Source: UBA2334 sp049653005 | GTDB lineage: Bacteria > Pseudomonadota > Gammaproteobacteria > Burkholderiales > Burkholderiaceae_C | Length of the DNA stretch: 64,000 nt | Direction: 5' to 3' | NCBI GenBank assembly: GCA_049653005.1 | Contig: JBASFL010000131.1 | Coordinates: 1 to 64,000, forward strand | Shown: in pieces, positions 25,079 through 33,443 of the stretch | Numbering within the stretch: the first letter of the stretch is position 1 | Layout of the letters: the number at the start of each line of letters is the position of its first letter | Made by a program: the position numbers and the translations under genes | The notes under the pieces: generated by a model | The model's database searches: none | Seen by the model: the letters and a program-made list of their open reading frames with translations, nothing else | Told to the model about the DNA's origin: nothing

Positions 25079-26524
25079 TCAGGCGGGGAAAGACGGGAAT
25101 TGGATGCCCGCCATCTGTTGCGCCAGTCGCACCACTTGGCAGCTGTAACCGAACTCGTTGTCGTACCACACATACAGCACCACGTTGCGTCCGTTGGCGA
25201 TGGTGGCCGGTGCGTCCACCACACCCGCGTGGCGCGAACCCACCAAGTCGCTGGAGACGATTTCGGTGGAGGAGCTGTAGTCAATCTGCTCTTGCAACTC
25301 GGGGCTCAGTGCGCAATCGCGCAGGTAGGTGTTGAGCGCTTCCTTGGTGGTTTCAGCCGCCAGCGTCAGGTTCAGGATGGCCATGCTCACGTTGGGCGTG
25401 GGCACGCGGATGGCATTGCCGGTCAGCTTGCCAGCCAGATGGGGCAGTGCCTTGGCAACGGCCTTGGCCGCACCGGTTTCGGTGATCACCATGTTGAGCG
25501 GTGCGCTGCGTCCGCGGCGCTCTGCCTTGTGGTAGTTGTCGATCAGGTTCTGGTCGTTGGTGAACGAGTGCACGGTTTCCACGTGGCCATGCTCAATGCC
25601 AAACTTGTCGCTGATGGCCTTGAGCACCGGCACGATGGCGTTGGTGGTGCAACTGGCGGCGGTGACGATTTTGTCGTCGTCGGTCAGGTCGCCGCTGTTG
25701 ATGCCGTACACGATGTTCTTGAGCGAGCCCTTGCCGGGCGCCGTCAGCAGCACGCGAGACACGCCCGGGCTCTGCAGGTGCAGTGACAGGCCGGCCTCAT
25801 CGCGCCAGGAGCCGGTGTTGTCGATCACGATGGCGTTGTGGATGCCGTGGGCCGTGTAGTCGATCTTGTCGGGGCCTTCGCCGTTGATGACCTTGATGAA
25901 CACACCGTTGGCGATGATGCCGCTGTTCTCGTTGTCCACCACGATGGAGCCGTTGAACGGGCCGTGCACCGAGTCGCGGCGCAGCAGCGCAGCGCGCTTT
26001 TCGAGGTCATTGACCTTGCCCTTGCGGACCACGATGGCGCGCAGGCGCATCTTGTTGCCCTTACCGGTGCGCTCGATCAGCAGGCGTGCCAGCAGGCGGC
26101 CGATGCGGCCGAAACCGTACAGAACGATGTCGCGCGGTTCTTTGATCAGAGATTCCGAATGGCCCACGATGGGTGCCAGCTCTTCACGCAGAAAATCAGC
26201 CGCAGAAACCCCTTCGCCCCTGGCGCGCCACTTGTTCGTGAGGCGTCCCAGGTCAATTTTGGCGGGGGCCAGTTCCAGGCCTTCCATTGCCACCACCAGC
26301 TGGAAGCTGTGCTGAATGGACAGCTCTTCACCCGTGTACTGGCGCGCAAAACGGTGCGTCTTGAGGATGTCCACCGTCGTCACGTTGTTGATGGCGCGCC
26401 CGTAAATCCGCATCAGCATGCCTTTGTTGCGGTACAGCCTGCCGATGATTGGCAGCATCTGCTCGGCCAACTCCAGACGTTGGATGTAGTTTTGCAGCAG
26501 TTGATCTTCTTTGTCGATGCTCAT
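25079..26524 (-). CDS. gap: Glyceraldehyde-3-phosphate dehydrogenase, long form
   Basis: NAD(P)-dependent GAPDH of 481 residues. A ~130-residue N-terminal helical extension precedes the Rossmann domain with GFGRIGR (137-143); the catalytic loop is ASCTTNAI with Cys292, and the end has WYDNEFGYSCQVVRLA. The extension, absent from the ~335-residue glycolytic enzyme, is characteristic of the proteobacterial long GAPDHs such as the ~460-residue Pseudomonas form. Direction (glycolytic or gluconeogenic) cannot be read from sequence. It stands between ureC and the parDE genes, 141 nt after the ureC stop. Confidence 0.93.
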   Translation of the reverse strand: MSIDKEDQLLQNYIQRLELAEQMLPIIGRLYRNKGMLMRIYGRAINNVTTVDILKTHRFARQYTGEELSIQHSFQLVVAMEGLELAPAKIDLGRLTNKWRARGEGVSAADFLREELAPIVGHSESLIKEPRDIVLYGFGRIGRLLARLLIERTGKGNKMRLRAIVVRKGKVNDLEKRAALLRRDSVHGPFNGSIVVDNENSGIIANGVFIKVINGEGPDKIDYTAHGIHNAIVIDNTGSWRDEAGLSLHLQSPGVSRVLLTAPGKGSLKNIVYGINSGDLTDDDKIVTAASCTTNAIVPVLKAISDKFGIEHGHVETVHSFTNDQNLIDNYHKAERRGRSAPLNMVITETGAAKAVAKALPHLAGKLTGNAIRVPTPNVSMAILNLTLAAETTKEALNTYLRDCALSPELQEQIDYSSSTEIVSSDLVGSRHAGVVDAPATIANGRNVVLYVWYDNEFGYSCQVVRLAQQMAGIQFPSFPA

Positions 26525-26665
26525 GTGTTCTCCGGAATCATTGATGTGCGAGGCAAGGTAAAACCCGAAATATTGTCCTCTCTCGGTCTTACGGTGATCT
26601 TGCCTCTGTCCGGGAACGCGCCACGGCCTGCCCCTTGGGCTGGGGCAAGTGCCATGCGAAGGGGG

Positions 26666-28411
26666 TTAAAACAAGAAATACCGCTGCGCCATGGGCAGCA
26701 CGGTGGCGGCCTCGCAGGTCAGCAGTTGGCCGTTGGCTTTCACGGCGTAGCTTTGCGGGTCGATGTCCATGGCCGGGGCCAGGTCGTTGTGCACCATGTC
26801 GGCCTTGCGCACCTGGCGGATATTTTGCACGGCGGAAATTCTCTTTTTAAGAGCAAACTTTTCTTTCACGTCAAGCGCCAGAGCACTTTTTGACACAAAA
26901 GTGATGCTGCTTTGCGTCAGGCTGCTGCCAAAGCTGCCGAACATGGGGCGGTAGTGCACCGGCTGTGGCGTGGGGATGGATGCATTGGGGTCACCCATCG
27001 CGGCCAGGGCGATGCTGCCGCCTTTGAGCACCAGCGCGGGTTTCACGCCGAAGAAGGCGGGTTTCCACACCACCAGGTCGGCCCACTTGCCCACTTCCAC
27101 CGAACCGATTTCGTGCGCCATGCCGTGGGCCAGCGCGGGGTTGATGGTGTATTTGGCGATGTAGCGCTTGACGCGGTAGTTGTCGTTGCGCGGGTTGGCC
27201 TCCACCGGCTCGCTTCGGCCGGCGGCGGGTGCCAGCCAGCCGCGCTGCTGTTTCATTTTGTCGGCCGTTTGCCAGGTGCGGATCAGCACCTCGCCCACGC
27301 GGCCCATGGCCTGGCTGTCGCTGCTCATGATGCTGATGGCACCCAGGTCGTGCAGGATGTCTTCGGCGGCAATCGTCTCTTTGCGGATGCGGCTTTCGGC
27401 AAAGGCCAGGTCTTCGGCAATGGCTGGGTCCAGGTGGTGGCACACCATCAGCATGTCCACGTGCTCGTCCAGCGTGTTGACGGTGTAGGGGCGCGTGGGG
27501 TTGGTGCTGCTGGGCAGCACATAGGGCTCGCCCACCATTTTCAGGATGTCGGGGGCATGGCCGCCGCCCGCGCCCTCGGTGTGGAAGGTGTGGATGCAGC
27601 GGCCCTTGATGGCGGCAATGGTGTCTTCCACAAAGCCCGACTCGTTGAGCGTGTCGGTGTGGATGGCCACTTGGGTGTCGGTTTCATCGGCCACCGTCAG
27701 GCAGTTGTCGATGGCGGCGGGCGTGGTGCCCCAGTCTTCGTGTAATTTGAGGCCAATGGCCCCGGCGTTGATCTGCTCGTGCAGCGCGGCGGGCAGGCTG
27801 GCGTTGCCCTTGCCCAGAAAGCCCAGGTTCATGGGGAAGGCGTCTGCGGCGCGCAGCATCTGCTCGATGTGCCAGGGGCCGGGGGTGCAAGTGGTGGCAA
27901 AGGTGCCGGTGGCGGGGCCGGTGCCGCCGCCGATCATGGTGGTGACGCCGCTGGTCAGCGCTTCTTCGATCTGCTGTGGGCAGATGAAGTGGATGTGGCT
28001 GTCCATGCCCCCGGCGGTGACGATGCTGCCCTCGCAGCTGATGATTTCGGTGCCGGGACCGATGATGATGTCCACGCCCGGCTGGGTGTCGGGGTTGCCC
28101 GCCTTGCCGATGGCGACGATGCGGTGGTCTTTGAGGCCAATGTCGGCCTTGACGATGCCCCAGTGGTCGATGATGAGCGCGTTGGTCATCACTGTGTCCA
28201 CCGCCCCCTCGGCGCGGGTGCGTTGGCTTTGTGCCATGCCGTCGCGGATGGTTTTGCCACCGCCGAACTTCACCTCTTCTCCATAGCCACCGGCTTTGAG
28301 CGTGTGGTCGGCCTCCACCTCAACGACGAGTTGCGTGTCGGCCAAGCGCACACGGTCGCCCACGGTGGGGCCGTAAATTTCGGCGTAAGCGCGTTTGTTG
28401 ATCGTTGCCAT
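26666..28411 (-). CDS. ureC: Urease alpha (catalytic) subunit
   Basis: Catalytic subunit, 581 residues, that hydrolyses urea to ammonia and carbamate at a di-nickel centre. Nickel ligands His139 and His141 (DSHIHF) and the lysine to be carbamylated, Lys222 (GLKLHEDWG), are present, as is the flap with the conserved MVCHHLD cysteine and HTFHTEGAGGGHAPD. The ATG at 28411 overlaps the last base of the ureB stop (TGATG), so the two are translationally coupled. Full length with no damage seen. Confidence 0.98.
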   Translation of the reverse strand: MATINKRAYAEIYGPTVGDRVRLADTQLVVEVEADHTLKAGGYGEEVKFGGGKTIRDGMAQSQRTRAEGAVDTVMTNALIIDHWGIVKADIGLKDHRIVAIGKAGNPDTQPGVDIIIGPGTEIISCEGSIVTAGGMDSHIHFICPQQIEEALTSGVTTMIGGGTGPATGTFATTCTPGPWHIEQMLRAADAFPMNLGFLGKGNASLPAALHEQINAGAIGLKLHEDWGTTPAAIDNCLTVADETDTQVAIHTDTLNESGFVEDTIAAIKGRCIHTFHTEGAGGGHAPDILKMVGEPYVLPSSTNPTRPYTVNTLDEHVDMLMVCHHLDPAIAEDLAFAESRIRKETIAAEDILHDLGAISIMSSDSQAMGRVGEVLIRTWQTADKMKQQRGWLAPAAGRSEPVEANPRNDNYRVKRYIAKYTINPALAHGMAHEIGSVEVGKWADLVVWKPAFFGVKPALVLKGGSIALAAMGDPNASIPTPQPVHYRPMFGSFGSSLTQSSITFVSKSALALDVKEKFALKKRISAVQNIRQVRKADMVHNDLAPAMDIDPQSYAVKANGQLLTCEAATVLPMAQRYFLF

Positions 28412-28716
28412 CACAGATTTCCCATTACCAAGCCGCGAAAGCCGTACACCTTGCGTTCGCCAGCCAGCGGCACCAGCTCCACCGTGCGCTGCTGGCCCGG
28501 CTCAAAGCGCACCGCCAGGCCGCTGCCGATGTTCAGGCGCTGGCCGTGCGCGGCGGCGCGGTCAAAGCCCAGCGCCGAGTTGGTTTCCGCAAAGTGGTAA
28601 TGCGAGCCCACCTGTATGGGGCGGTCGCCTGTGTTGGTCACCACCAGCGTGGTGGTGGGGCGGCCGGGGTTGAGGGTGTGTTCGCCCTCGTCCACAAAAA
28701 ATTCGCCTGGGGTCAT
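28411..28716 (-). CDS. ureB: Urease beta subunit
   Basis: Structural subunit of 101 residues; the motif GSHYHFAETNSALGFDR and the closing YGFRGLVMGNL are diagnostic. It is separate from ureA and ureC, as is usual in proteobacteria, and its stop overlaps the ureC start. Confidence 0.97.
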   Translation of the reverse strand: MTPGEFFVDEGEHTLNPGRPTTTLVVTNTGDRPIQVGSHYHFAETNSALGFDRAAAHGQRLNIGSGLAVRFEPGQQRTVELVPLAGERKVYGFRGLVMGNL

Positions 28717-28744
28717 GGTGTCTCCGGGAAAAGGGGCGGGCGGT

Positions 28745-29344
28745 TCAGGCGGCTTGCATCAGCAGCCAAGTGCCCAACACGGTGAGCGCCGCGCCCACGC
28801 CTTGGCGCACACGCTGCTGGTGCGCCAAGGCCAGGCGGCCCATGCCCACACCGGCCAGGTGCAGGCCCGCAGTGCTGACCACCATGCCCGCCAGTGCGGC
28901 CAGTTGTGCGCCACCGGCCAGCTCGGCCCCGTGCGCCACGCCGTGGAAAAACGCAAACACCCCCACCAGCGACACCACGCCGCCAGCGGGCAGCCTTTTG
29001 CGCCATGAAATCAGCAGCCCCAGCACCACGATGGACGCGGCAATGGCCGGTTCCACCCCCGGTGGCTGAAAGCCGGCAAACCCTGCCAGCGCGCCCACCG
29101 CCAGCAGGGCCACAAACGCCAGCGGCGCCTGCCACGCGGTGCGCAGGGCCACCGCGCTCCAGATGCCCACGGCCACCATGGCGGCCAGGTGGTCGGTGCC
29201 GGTCAACGGGTGCAGCAGCCCGTCCATGAACGCACCGTGGTGGCTGCCGCTGTCGGCGCCGGTGTGGGCCCAGGCGGCACCCGTGGTGGCCAGGGTGAGG
29301 AAAATAGAAGAAAAAACAGGCTTCAGCGCTTTGTGGGTGTGCAT
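28745..29344 (-). CDS. ureJ: HupE/UreJ-family nickel permease
   Basis: Inner-membrane protein of 199 residues with a signal-like first helix and about six further helices, carrying the family signature HPLTGTDHLAAMVAVGIWSA and a second HGVAHGAEL. HupE/UreJ proteins are taken to import nickel for hydrogenase or urease. It sits between ureA and ureB, an arrangement common in Burkholderiales. ATG 29344 begins the signal-like helix; the upstream ATG at 29365 would add seven residues. Confidence 0.92.
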   Translation of the reverse strand: MHTHKALKPVFSSIFLTLATTGAAWAHTGADSGSHHGAFMDGLLHPLTGTDHLAAMVAVGIWSAVALRTAWQAPLAFVALLAVGALAGFAGFQPPGVEPAIAASIVVLGLLISWRKRLPAGGVVSLVGVFAFFHGVAHGAELAGGAQLAALAGMVVSTAGLHLAGVGMGRLALAHQQRVRQGVGAALTVLGTWLLMQAA

Positions 29345-29378
29345 TGTGTGCTCCTGTGTTCGCATTGGAGGAAGGGGG

Positions 29379-29681
29379 TCAGGAAATGGGCTGGTGCACG
29401 GTCACCAGCTTGGTGCCGTCGGGGAAGGTGGCTTCCACCTGAATGTCGGGAATCATCTCGGCAATGCCGTCCATCACGTCGGCGCGGCTCAGCACCTCGC
29501 GGCCTGCGCTCATCAGCTGCGCCACGGTTTTGCCGTCGCGGGCGCCTTCCATCACGGCGGCTGAAATCAGGGCCACGGCTTCGGGGTAGTTCAGCTTCAG
29601 GCCACGGGCCTTGCGCCGCTCGGCCAGCAGGGCGGCGGTGAAGATCAGCAGCTTGTCTTTTTCCCGAGGTGTCAGTTCCAT
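29379..29681 (-). CDS. ureA: Urease gamma subunit
   Basis: Small structural subunit of 100 residues, MELTPREKDKLLIFTAALLA to the end as in the family, including LNYPEAVALISAAVMEGARDG. It is the first gene of the ure block, divergent from the transporter-kinase gene. The expected ureD gene upstream is absent. Its promoter must lie in the 29682-29924 region, which also holds two inverted repeats. Confidence 0.97.
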   Translation of the reverse strand: MELTPREKDKLLIFTAALLAERRKARGLKLNYPEAVALISAAVMEGARDGKTVAQLMSAGREVLSRADVMDGIAEMIPDIQVEATFPDGTKLVTVHQPIS

Positions 29682-29718
29682 ATCGTTTCACTCATTGCTT
29701 GATCAGTCAGCTCGGGGC

Positions 29719-29735
29719 AGCCGACCGTGTCGGCT
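29719..29735. promoter_or_regulatory. Perfect inverted repeat upstream of ureA
   Basis: AGCCGAC-cgt-GTCGGCT, 7-bp perfect arms, lies 38-54 nt upstream of the ureA ATG in the divergent intergenic region, about where a promoter-proximal operator would be. No known regulator is matched. Confidence 0.45.
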
Positions 29736-29877
29736 GAACGCTTGGGGGCAGTTCCATGGGGTGCCTCGTTTTTCCCATCAGGTGCAAGCCCCATGCCAGG
29801 CCCGCTGTGGCATGAAACCTGCACCCCTGGGTGTGTGACAGACACCGCCATTCCAACGCCCCGCGCCCCGCTTGACC

Positions 29878-29895
29878 ATGCGCCAAACGGCGTAT
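29878..29895. promoter_or_regulatory. Urea-locus inverted repeat, copy 1
   Basis: ATGCGCC-aaac-GGCGTAT, 7-4-7 inverted repeat with one mismatch, 30 nt before the GTG start of the transporter-kinase gene and about 200 nt upstream of ureA. Two near-identical sites lie before urtA (42845-42862) and urtB (53313-53330). Confidence 0.75.
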
Positions 29896-29924
29896 GCCCG
29901 CCCAATGGCCCACTCGCAGCGCCC

Positions 29925-32900
29925 GTGCAACGCATCATCAAGGTGCGGCGCGACTACAACTCGTGGGTGGCCAGTGAGACCCTGGAGGACTACGCGCTGC
30001 GCTTCACGCCCTCGCGTTTCCGGCGCTGGTCGGCGCTGCGGGTGGCCAACACGGCGTTTGGCGCCTCGTCGTTTTTGATTCTGGAGGCCGTGGGTGCCAC
30101 GCTGTTGGTGCAATACGGCTTCATCAACGCGTTTTGGGCCATCGTGGCCACGGGGCTCATCATTGCGCTGGCGGGGTTGCCCATCAGCGTGTACGCCGCC
30201 CGCCACGGGGTGGACATGGATTTGCTCACCCGGGGCGCGGGCTTTGGCTACATCGGCTCCACCATCACCTCGCTCATTTACGCCAGCTTCACCTTCATCT
30301 TTTTTGCGCTGGAGGCCGCCGTCATGGCCTACGCGCTGGAGCTGGTGTTTGGCCTGCCGCCCGCCTGGGGCTACCTGGTGTGCGCCGTGGTGGTGCTGCC
30401 GCTGGTCACGCACGGGGTGTCGGTCATCAGCAAATTGCAGGTGTGGACCCAGCCGCTGTGGCTGGCCATGCTGGTGGTGCCCTACGTGGCGGTGTGGGTG
30501 CACGAGCCTGGTGCATTCACACAGGTGATGCACTACGGCGGTGAGTCCGACCTGGGCAGTCGGTTCAATGTGCTTTATTTTGGTGCTGCGCTGACCGTGG
30601 GCATTGCCCTCATCACCCAAATGGGGGAGCAGGCCGACTATTTGCGCTTCATGCCCGCCCCCGAGGCGGGGCCGTCTGCCGGTGCGCAGGCCAGCCGCCG
30701 CCGCTGGTGGGCCGCCGTGGTGCTGGGGGGGCCTGGCTGGGTGGTGCTGGGGGTGGTGAAGATGCTGGGCGGTGCCGTGCTGGCCTACCTGGCCATCACC
30801 CAAATGGTGCCCACCGACCGCGCGGTGGACCCCAACCAGATGTACCTGGCCGCCTACAACTTTGTCTTCCCCCACTACGGCTGGGCCGTGGCCGCCACGG
30901 CGCTGTTCGTGGTGGTGAGCCAGCTGAAAATCAACGTCACCAACGCCTACGCCGGCTCGCTGGCCTGGAGCAACTTTTTCTCGCGCCTCACGCACAGCCA
31001 CCCGGGGCGGGTGGTGTGGGTGGTGTTCAACACGCTCATTGCCTTCATGCTGATGGAGATGAACGTGTTCCAGGCGCTGGGGCAGGTGCTGGGGCTGTAC
31101 TCCAACATCGCCATTGCATGGATCATGGCCGTGGTGGCCGACCTGGTGGTGAACAAGCCGCTGGGCCTGTCACCCAAGGGCATTGAGTTCAAGCGCGCGC
31201 ACCTGTACGACATAAACCCCGTGGGCGTGGGCGCCATGGGGCTGGCGTCGGCCCTGTCGTTTGTGGCGCACCTGGGGCTGCTGGGGCCCCTGGCACAGGC
31301 GTTTTCGGCGCTCATTGCCATGGTCACGGCGTTTGTGGCCGCCCCGCTGATTGCGTGGGCCACCCATGGGCGGTACTACATAGCCAGGCAGGCAGAAGCG
31401 CCTGAAGGCACCTACATGGCCCACCGCCTGCAACGCTGCGTGATTTGCGAACGCGATTACGAAGGCCCCGACATGGCCCATTGCCCCGCGTACCAGGGCC
31501 CCATTTGTTCGCTGTGCTGCACGCTGGACGCGCGCTGTGGCGACCTGTGCAAACCCCACGCCCGCCTGTCGGTGCAGTGGGGGGCGGTGCTGCACCACGT
31601 GTTGCCGCGCCGGGTGTGGCCTTACCTGGACGCCGGGTTGGCGCACTACCTGCTGCTGATGCTGGTGCTGGCCCCGCTGCTGGCCGCCGTGTTGGGCCTG
31701 CTGTACCGGCAAGGGGTGCAAAGCTACGCCCATGTGTACGCCGCACTCATGCTGGTGCTGGGGCTGGTGGCGTGGTGGCTGGTGCTGGCGCACAAAAGCC
31801 GCGAGGTGGCGCAGGTCGAGTCGAACCGCCAGACCGAGCTGCTGATGCAGGAAATTGCCTCGCACCGCCGCACCGACGAGCAGCTGCAACAAGCCCGCGA
31901 AGCCGCCGAACGTGCCCGCGAGGCGGCAGACCAGGCCCGCGTGGTGGCCGAGCAGGCCCGCGCCGCCGCCGACCAGGCCAACCAGGCCAAAACCCGCTAC
32001 ATCAGCACCATCAGCCACGAGCTGCGCACGCCGCTCAACAGCATTTTGGGTTACGCCCAAATGCTGCACGAAGACCTGAAAGAGCCCGCAGGCGAGGGCG
32101 GGGCCGACCCCTCGCCGCAGGCCCCGCACCGGGCGCAGGCCATCAAGGTCATCCACCGGGGGGGAGAGCATTTGCTGTCCATCATCGAAGGCACGCTGGA
32201 CATTGCGCGCATCGAGTCGGGCAAGCTCACCCTGGCCATCAAACCCATGGCGTTTGCCGAAGGGGTGGCCGAAATGGCCCACCTGTTTGAGCTGCAAGCC
32301 CGCGCCAAAGGGCTGGACTTTCGGTTTGAGCCCCTGGGCAAGCTGCCCGCCACCGTGCGCGCCGACGAAAAGCGGGTGCGGCAAATCCTCATCAACCTGC
32401 TGGGCAACGCCGTGAAGTTCACCCAGCGCGGGCAGGTGCTGCTGCGCGTGGGCTATGCCCGCGAAATGGCGCAGTTCGAGGTGGTGGACTCTGGCCCGGG
32501 CATGGGGCCGGCAGAAATTGAGCGCGTGTTCGAGCCCTTTGCCCGGGGCAACACCGGCAGCCAGGCCCAGGGCAGCGGCCTGGGGCTGACCATTGCCAAG
32601 ATGCTGACCGACCTCATGGGCGGCGAGTTGACCGTGGCCAGTCAGGTGGGGCAGGGCACCACCTTCAAGGTGCGGCTGTTTTTGCCCGAACTGCGCGACA
32701 CCGGGGCCACCCGCCTGGCGCAGCCCACGGTGCCCCGCACCGGCCACACCGGCTATGAGGGCAAGCGCCGCCGCGTGTTGGTGGTGGACAACGAAGAGTC
32801 CGACCGCGATCTGTTGCAGCGCTGGCTGCAGCCCCTGGGCTTTGACGTGATGCTGGCCACCAGCGGGCACGACGCGCTGCGCCTGCTGGGCACCGGCTAC

Positions 32901-33443
32901 CGCCCGCACGCCATCTTCATGGACCTGGCCATGCCCGGCATAGACGGCTGGGAAACCCTGCGCCGCGTGTTGGCCCTGGGGCTGGCGGTGCCCGCCGCCA
33001 TCGTCTCGGCCAACGCGTTTGACCAGGCGCTGGACAACGACGTGGGCATCACCCCGGCCGACTTTCTGGTGAAGCCCGTGCGCCGCGACGACCTGCTGGA
33101 CTGGCTGGGCCGCCAACTGGGCCTCGCCTGGCTGCGCGAGGGGGCCGTGGCCACAGCCCCAGCGCTGCCCAACCCCACACCGGCGGCCTGGTGGCCCAGC
33201 GACGACGAGCACAGCCGCCTGCTGCGCAGCGTGCGAATGGGCCATGTGCGCGGCGTGGGCCAACAGCTGGACGCGCTGGCGGCCACCCCGGGTGCCAGTG
33301 CCGATGCCAACGCCCCCGCCCGCGCCGCGTTTGTGGCCCACGCCCGTGGGCTGCTGAAAGAATTCCAACTCGATGCGCTGGAGCGCTGGCTGGCAACCCC
33401 CCCACGCGTTCACACCGGAGACCACTCCCATGCCCCTGGGTAA
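29925..33443 (+). CDS. NCS1-type transporter fused to a hybrid histidine kinase
   Basis: Predicted inner-membrane transceptor of about 1172 residues. In order: NCS1/purine-cytosine-permease-like transporter (residues ~10-490) with the hallmark DMDLLTRGAGFGYIGST; a Cys-rich segment (CVICERDY, CSLCCTLDARCGDLCKPH); two more helices; a coiled coil of Ala/Arg/Glu repeats; HisKA with His698 (SHELRTPLNS); HATPase with N box NLLGNAVKF, G boxes DSGPGMG and GSGLGLTIAKM; a receiver domain with Asp1000 (MDLAMPG). The frame is open from a GTG at 29727, but that start would place operator-like repeats inside the gene, so I prefer GTG 29925. It overlaps the next regulator by 14 nt. Sensing of urea or a similar nitrogen compound is inferred from location. 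Confidence 0.87.
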   Translation: MQRIIKVRRDYNSWVASETLEDYALRFTPSRFRRWSALRVANTAFGASSFLILEAVGATLLVQYGFINAFWAIVATGLIIALAGLPISVYAARHGVDMDLLTRGAGFGYIGSTITSLIYASFTFIFFALEAAVMAYALELVFGLPPAWGYLVCAVVVLPLVTHGVSVISKLQVWTQPLWLAMLVVPYVAVWVHEPGAFTQVMHYGGESDLGSRFNVLYFGAALTVGIALITQMGEQADYLRFMPAPEAGPSAGAQASRRRWWAAVVLGGPGWVVLGVVKMLGGAVLAYLAITQMVPTDRAVDPNQMYLAAYNFVFPHYGWAVAATALFVVVSQLKINVTNAYAGSLAWSNFFSRLTHSHPGRVVWVVFNTLIAFMLMEMNVFQALGQVLGLYSNIAIAWIMAVVADLVVNKPLGLSPKGIEFKRAHLYDINPVGVGAMGLASALSFVAHLGLLGPLAQAFSALIAMVTAFVAAPLIAWATHGRYYIARQAEAPEGTYMAHRLQRCVICERDYEGPDMAHCPAYQGPICSLCCTLDARCGDLCKPHARLSVQWGAVLHHVLPRRVWPYLDAGLAHYLLLMLVLAPLLAAVLGLLYRQGVQSYAHVYAALMLVLGLVAWWLVLAHKSREVAQVESNRQTELLMQEIASHRRTDEQLQQAREAAERAREAADQARVVAEQARAAADQANQAKTRYISTISHELRTPLNSILGYAQMLHEDLKEPAGEGGADPSPQAPHRAQAIKVIHRGGEHLLSIIEGTLDIARIESGKLTLAIKPMAFAEGVAEMAHLFELQARAKGLDFRFEPLGKLPATVRADEKRVRQILINLLGNAVKFTQRGQVLLRVGYAREMAQFEVVDSGPGMGPAEIERVFEPFARGNTGSQAQGSGLGLTIAKMLTDLMGGELTVASQVGQGTTFKVRLFLPELRDTGATRLAQPTVPRTGHTGYEGKRRRVLVVDNEESDRDLLQRWLQPLGFDVMLATSGHDALRLLGTGYRPHAIFMDLAMPGIDGWETLRRVLALGLAVPAAIVSANAFDQALDNDVGITPADFLVKPVRRDDLLDWLGRQLGLAWLREGAVATAPALPNPTPAAWWPSDDEHSRLLRSVRMGHVRGVGQQLDALAATPGASADANAPARAAFVAHARGLLKEFQLDALERWLATPPRVHTGDHSHAPG

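Noticed and set aside
26629..26647. Hairpin TGCCCC-N7-GGGGCA after ureC as a terminator
   Set aside because: The stem is only 6 bp and no T run follows on the minus strand, so termination there cannot be supported.
29727..29924. An N-terminal extension of the transporter-kinase from GTG 29727
   Set aside because: It would place two inverted repeats inside coding sequence and adds ~66 residues unlike any NCS1 N-terminus; GTG 29925 is preferred, though not proven.
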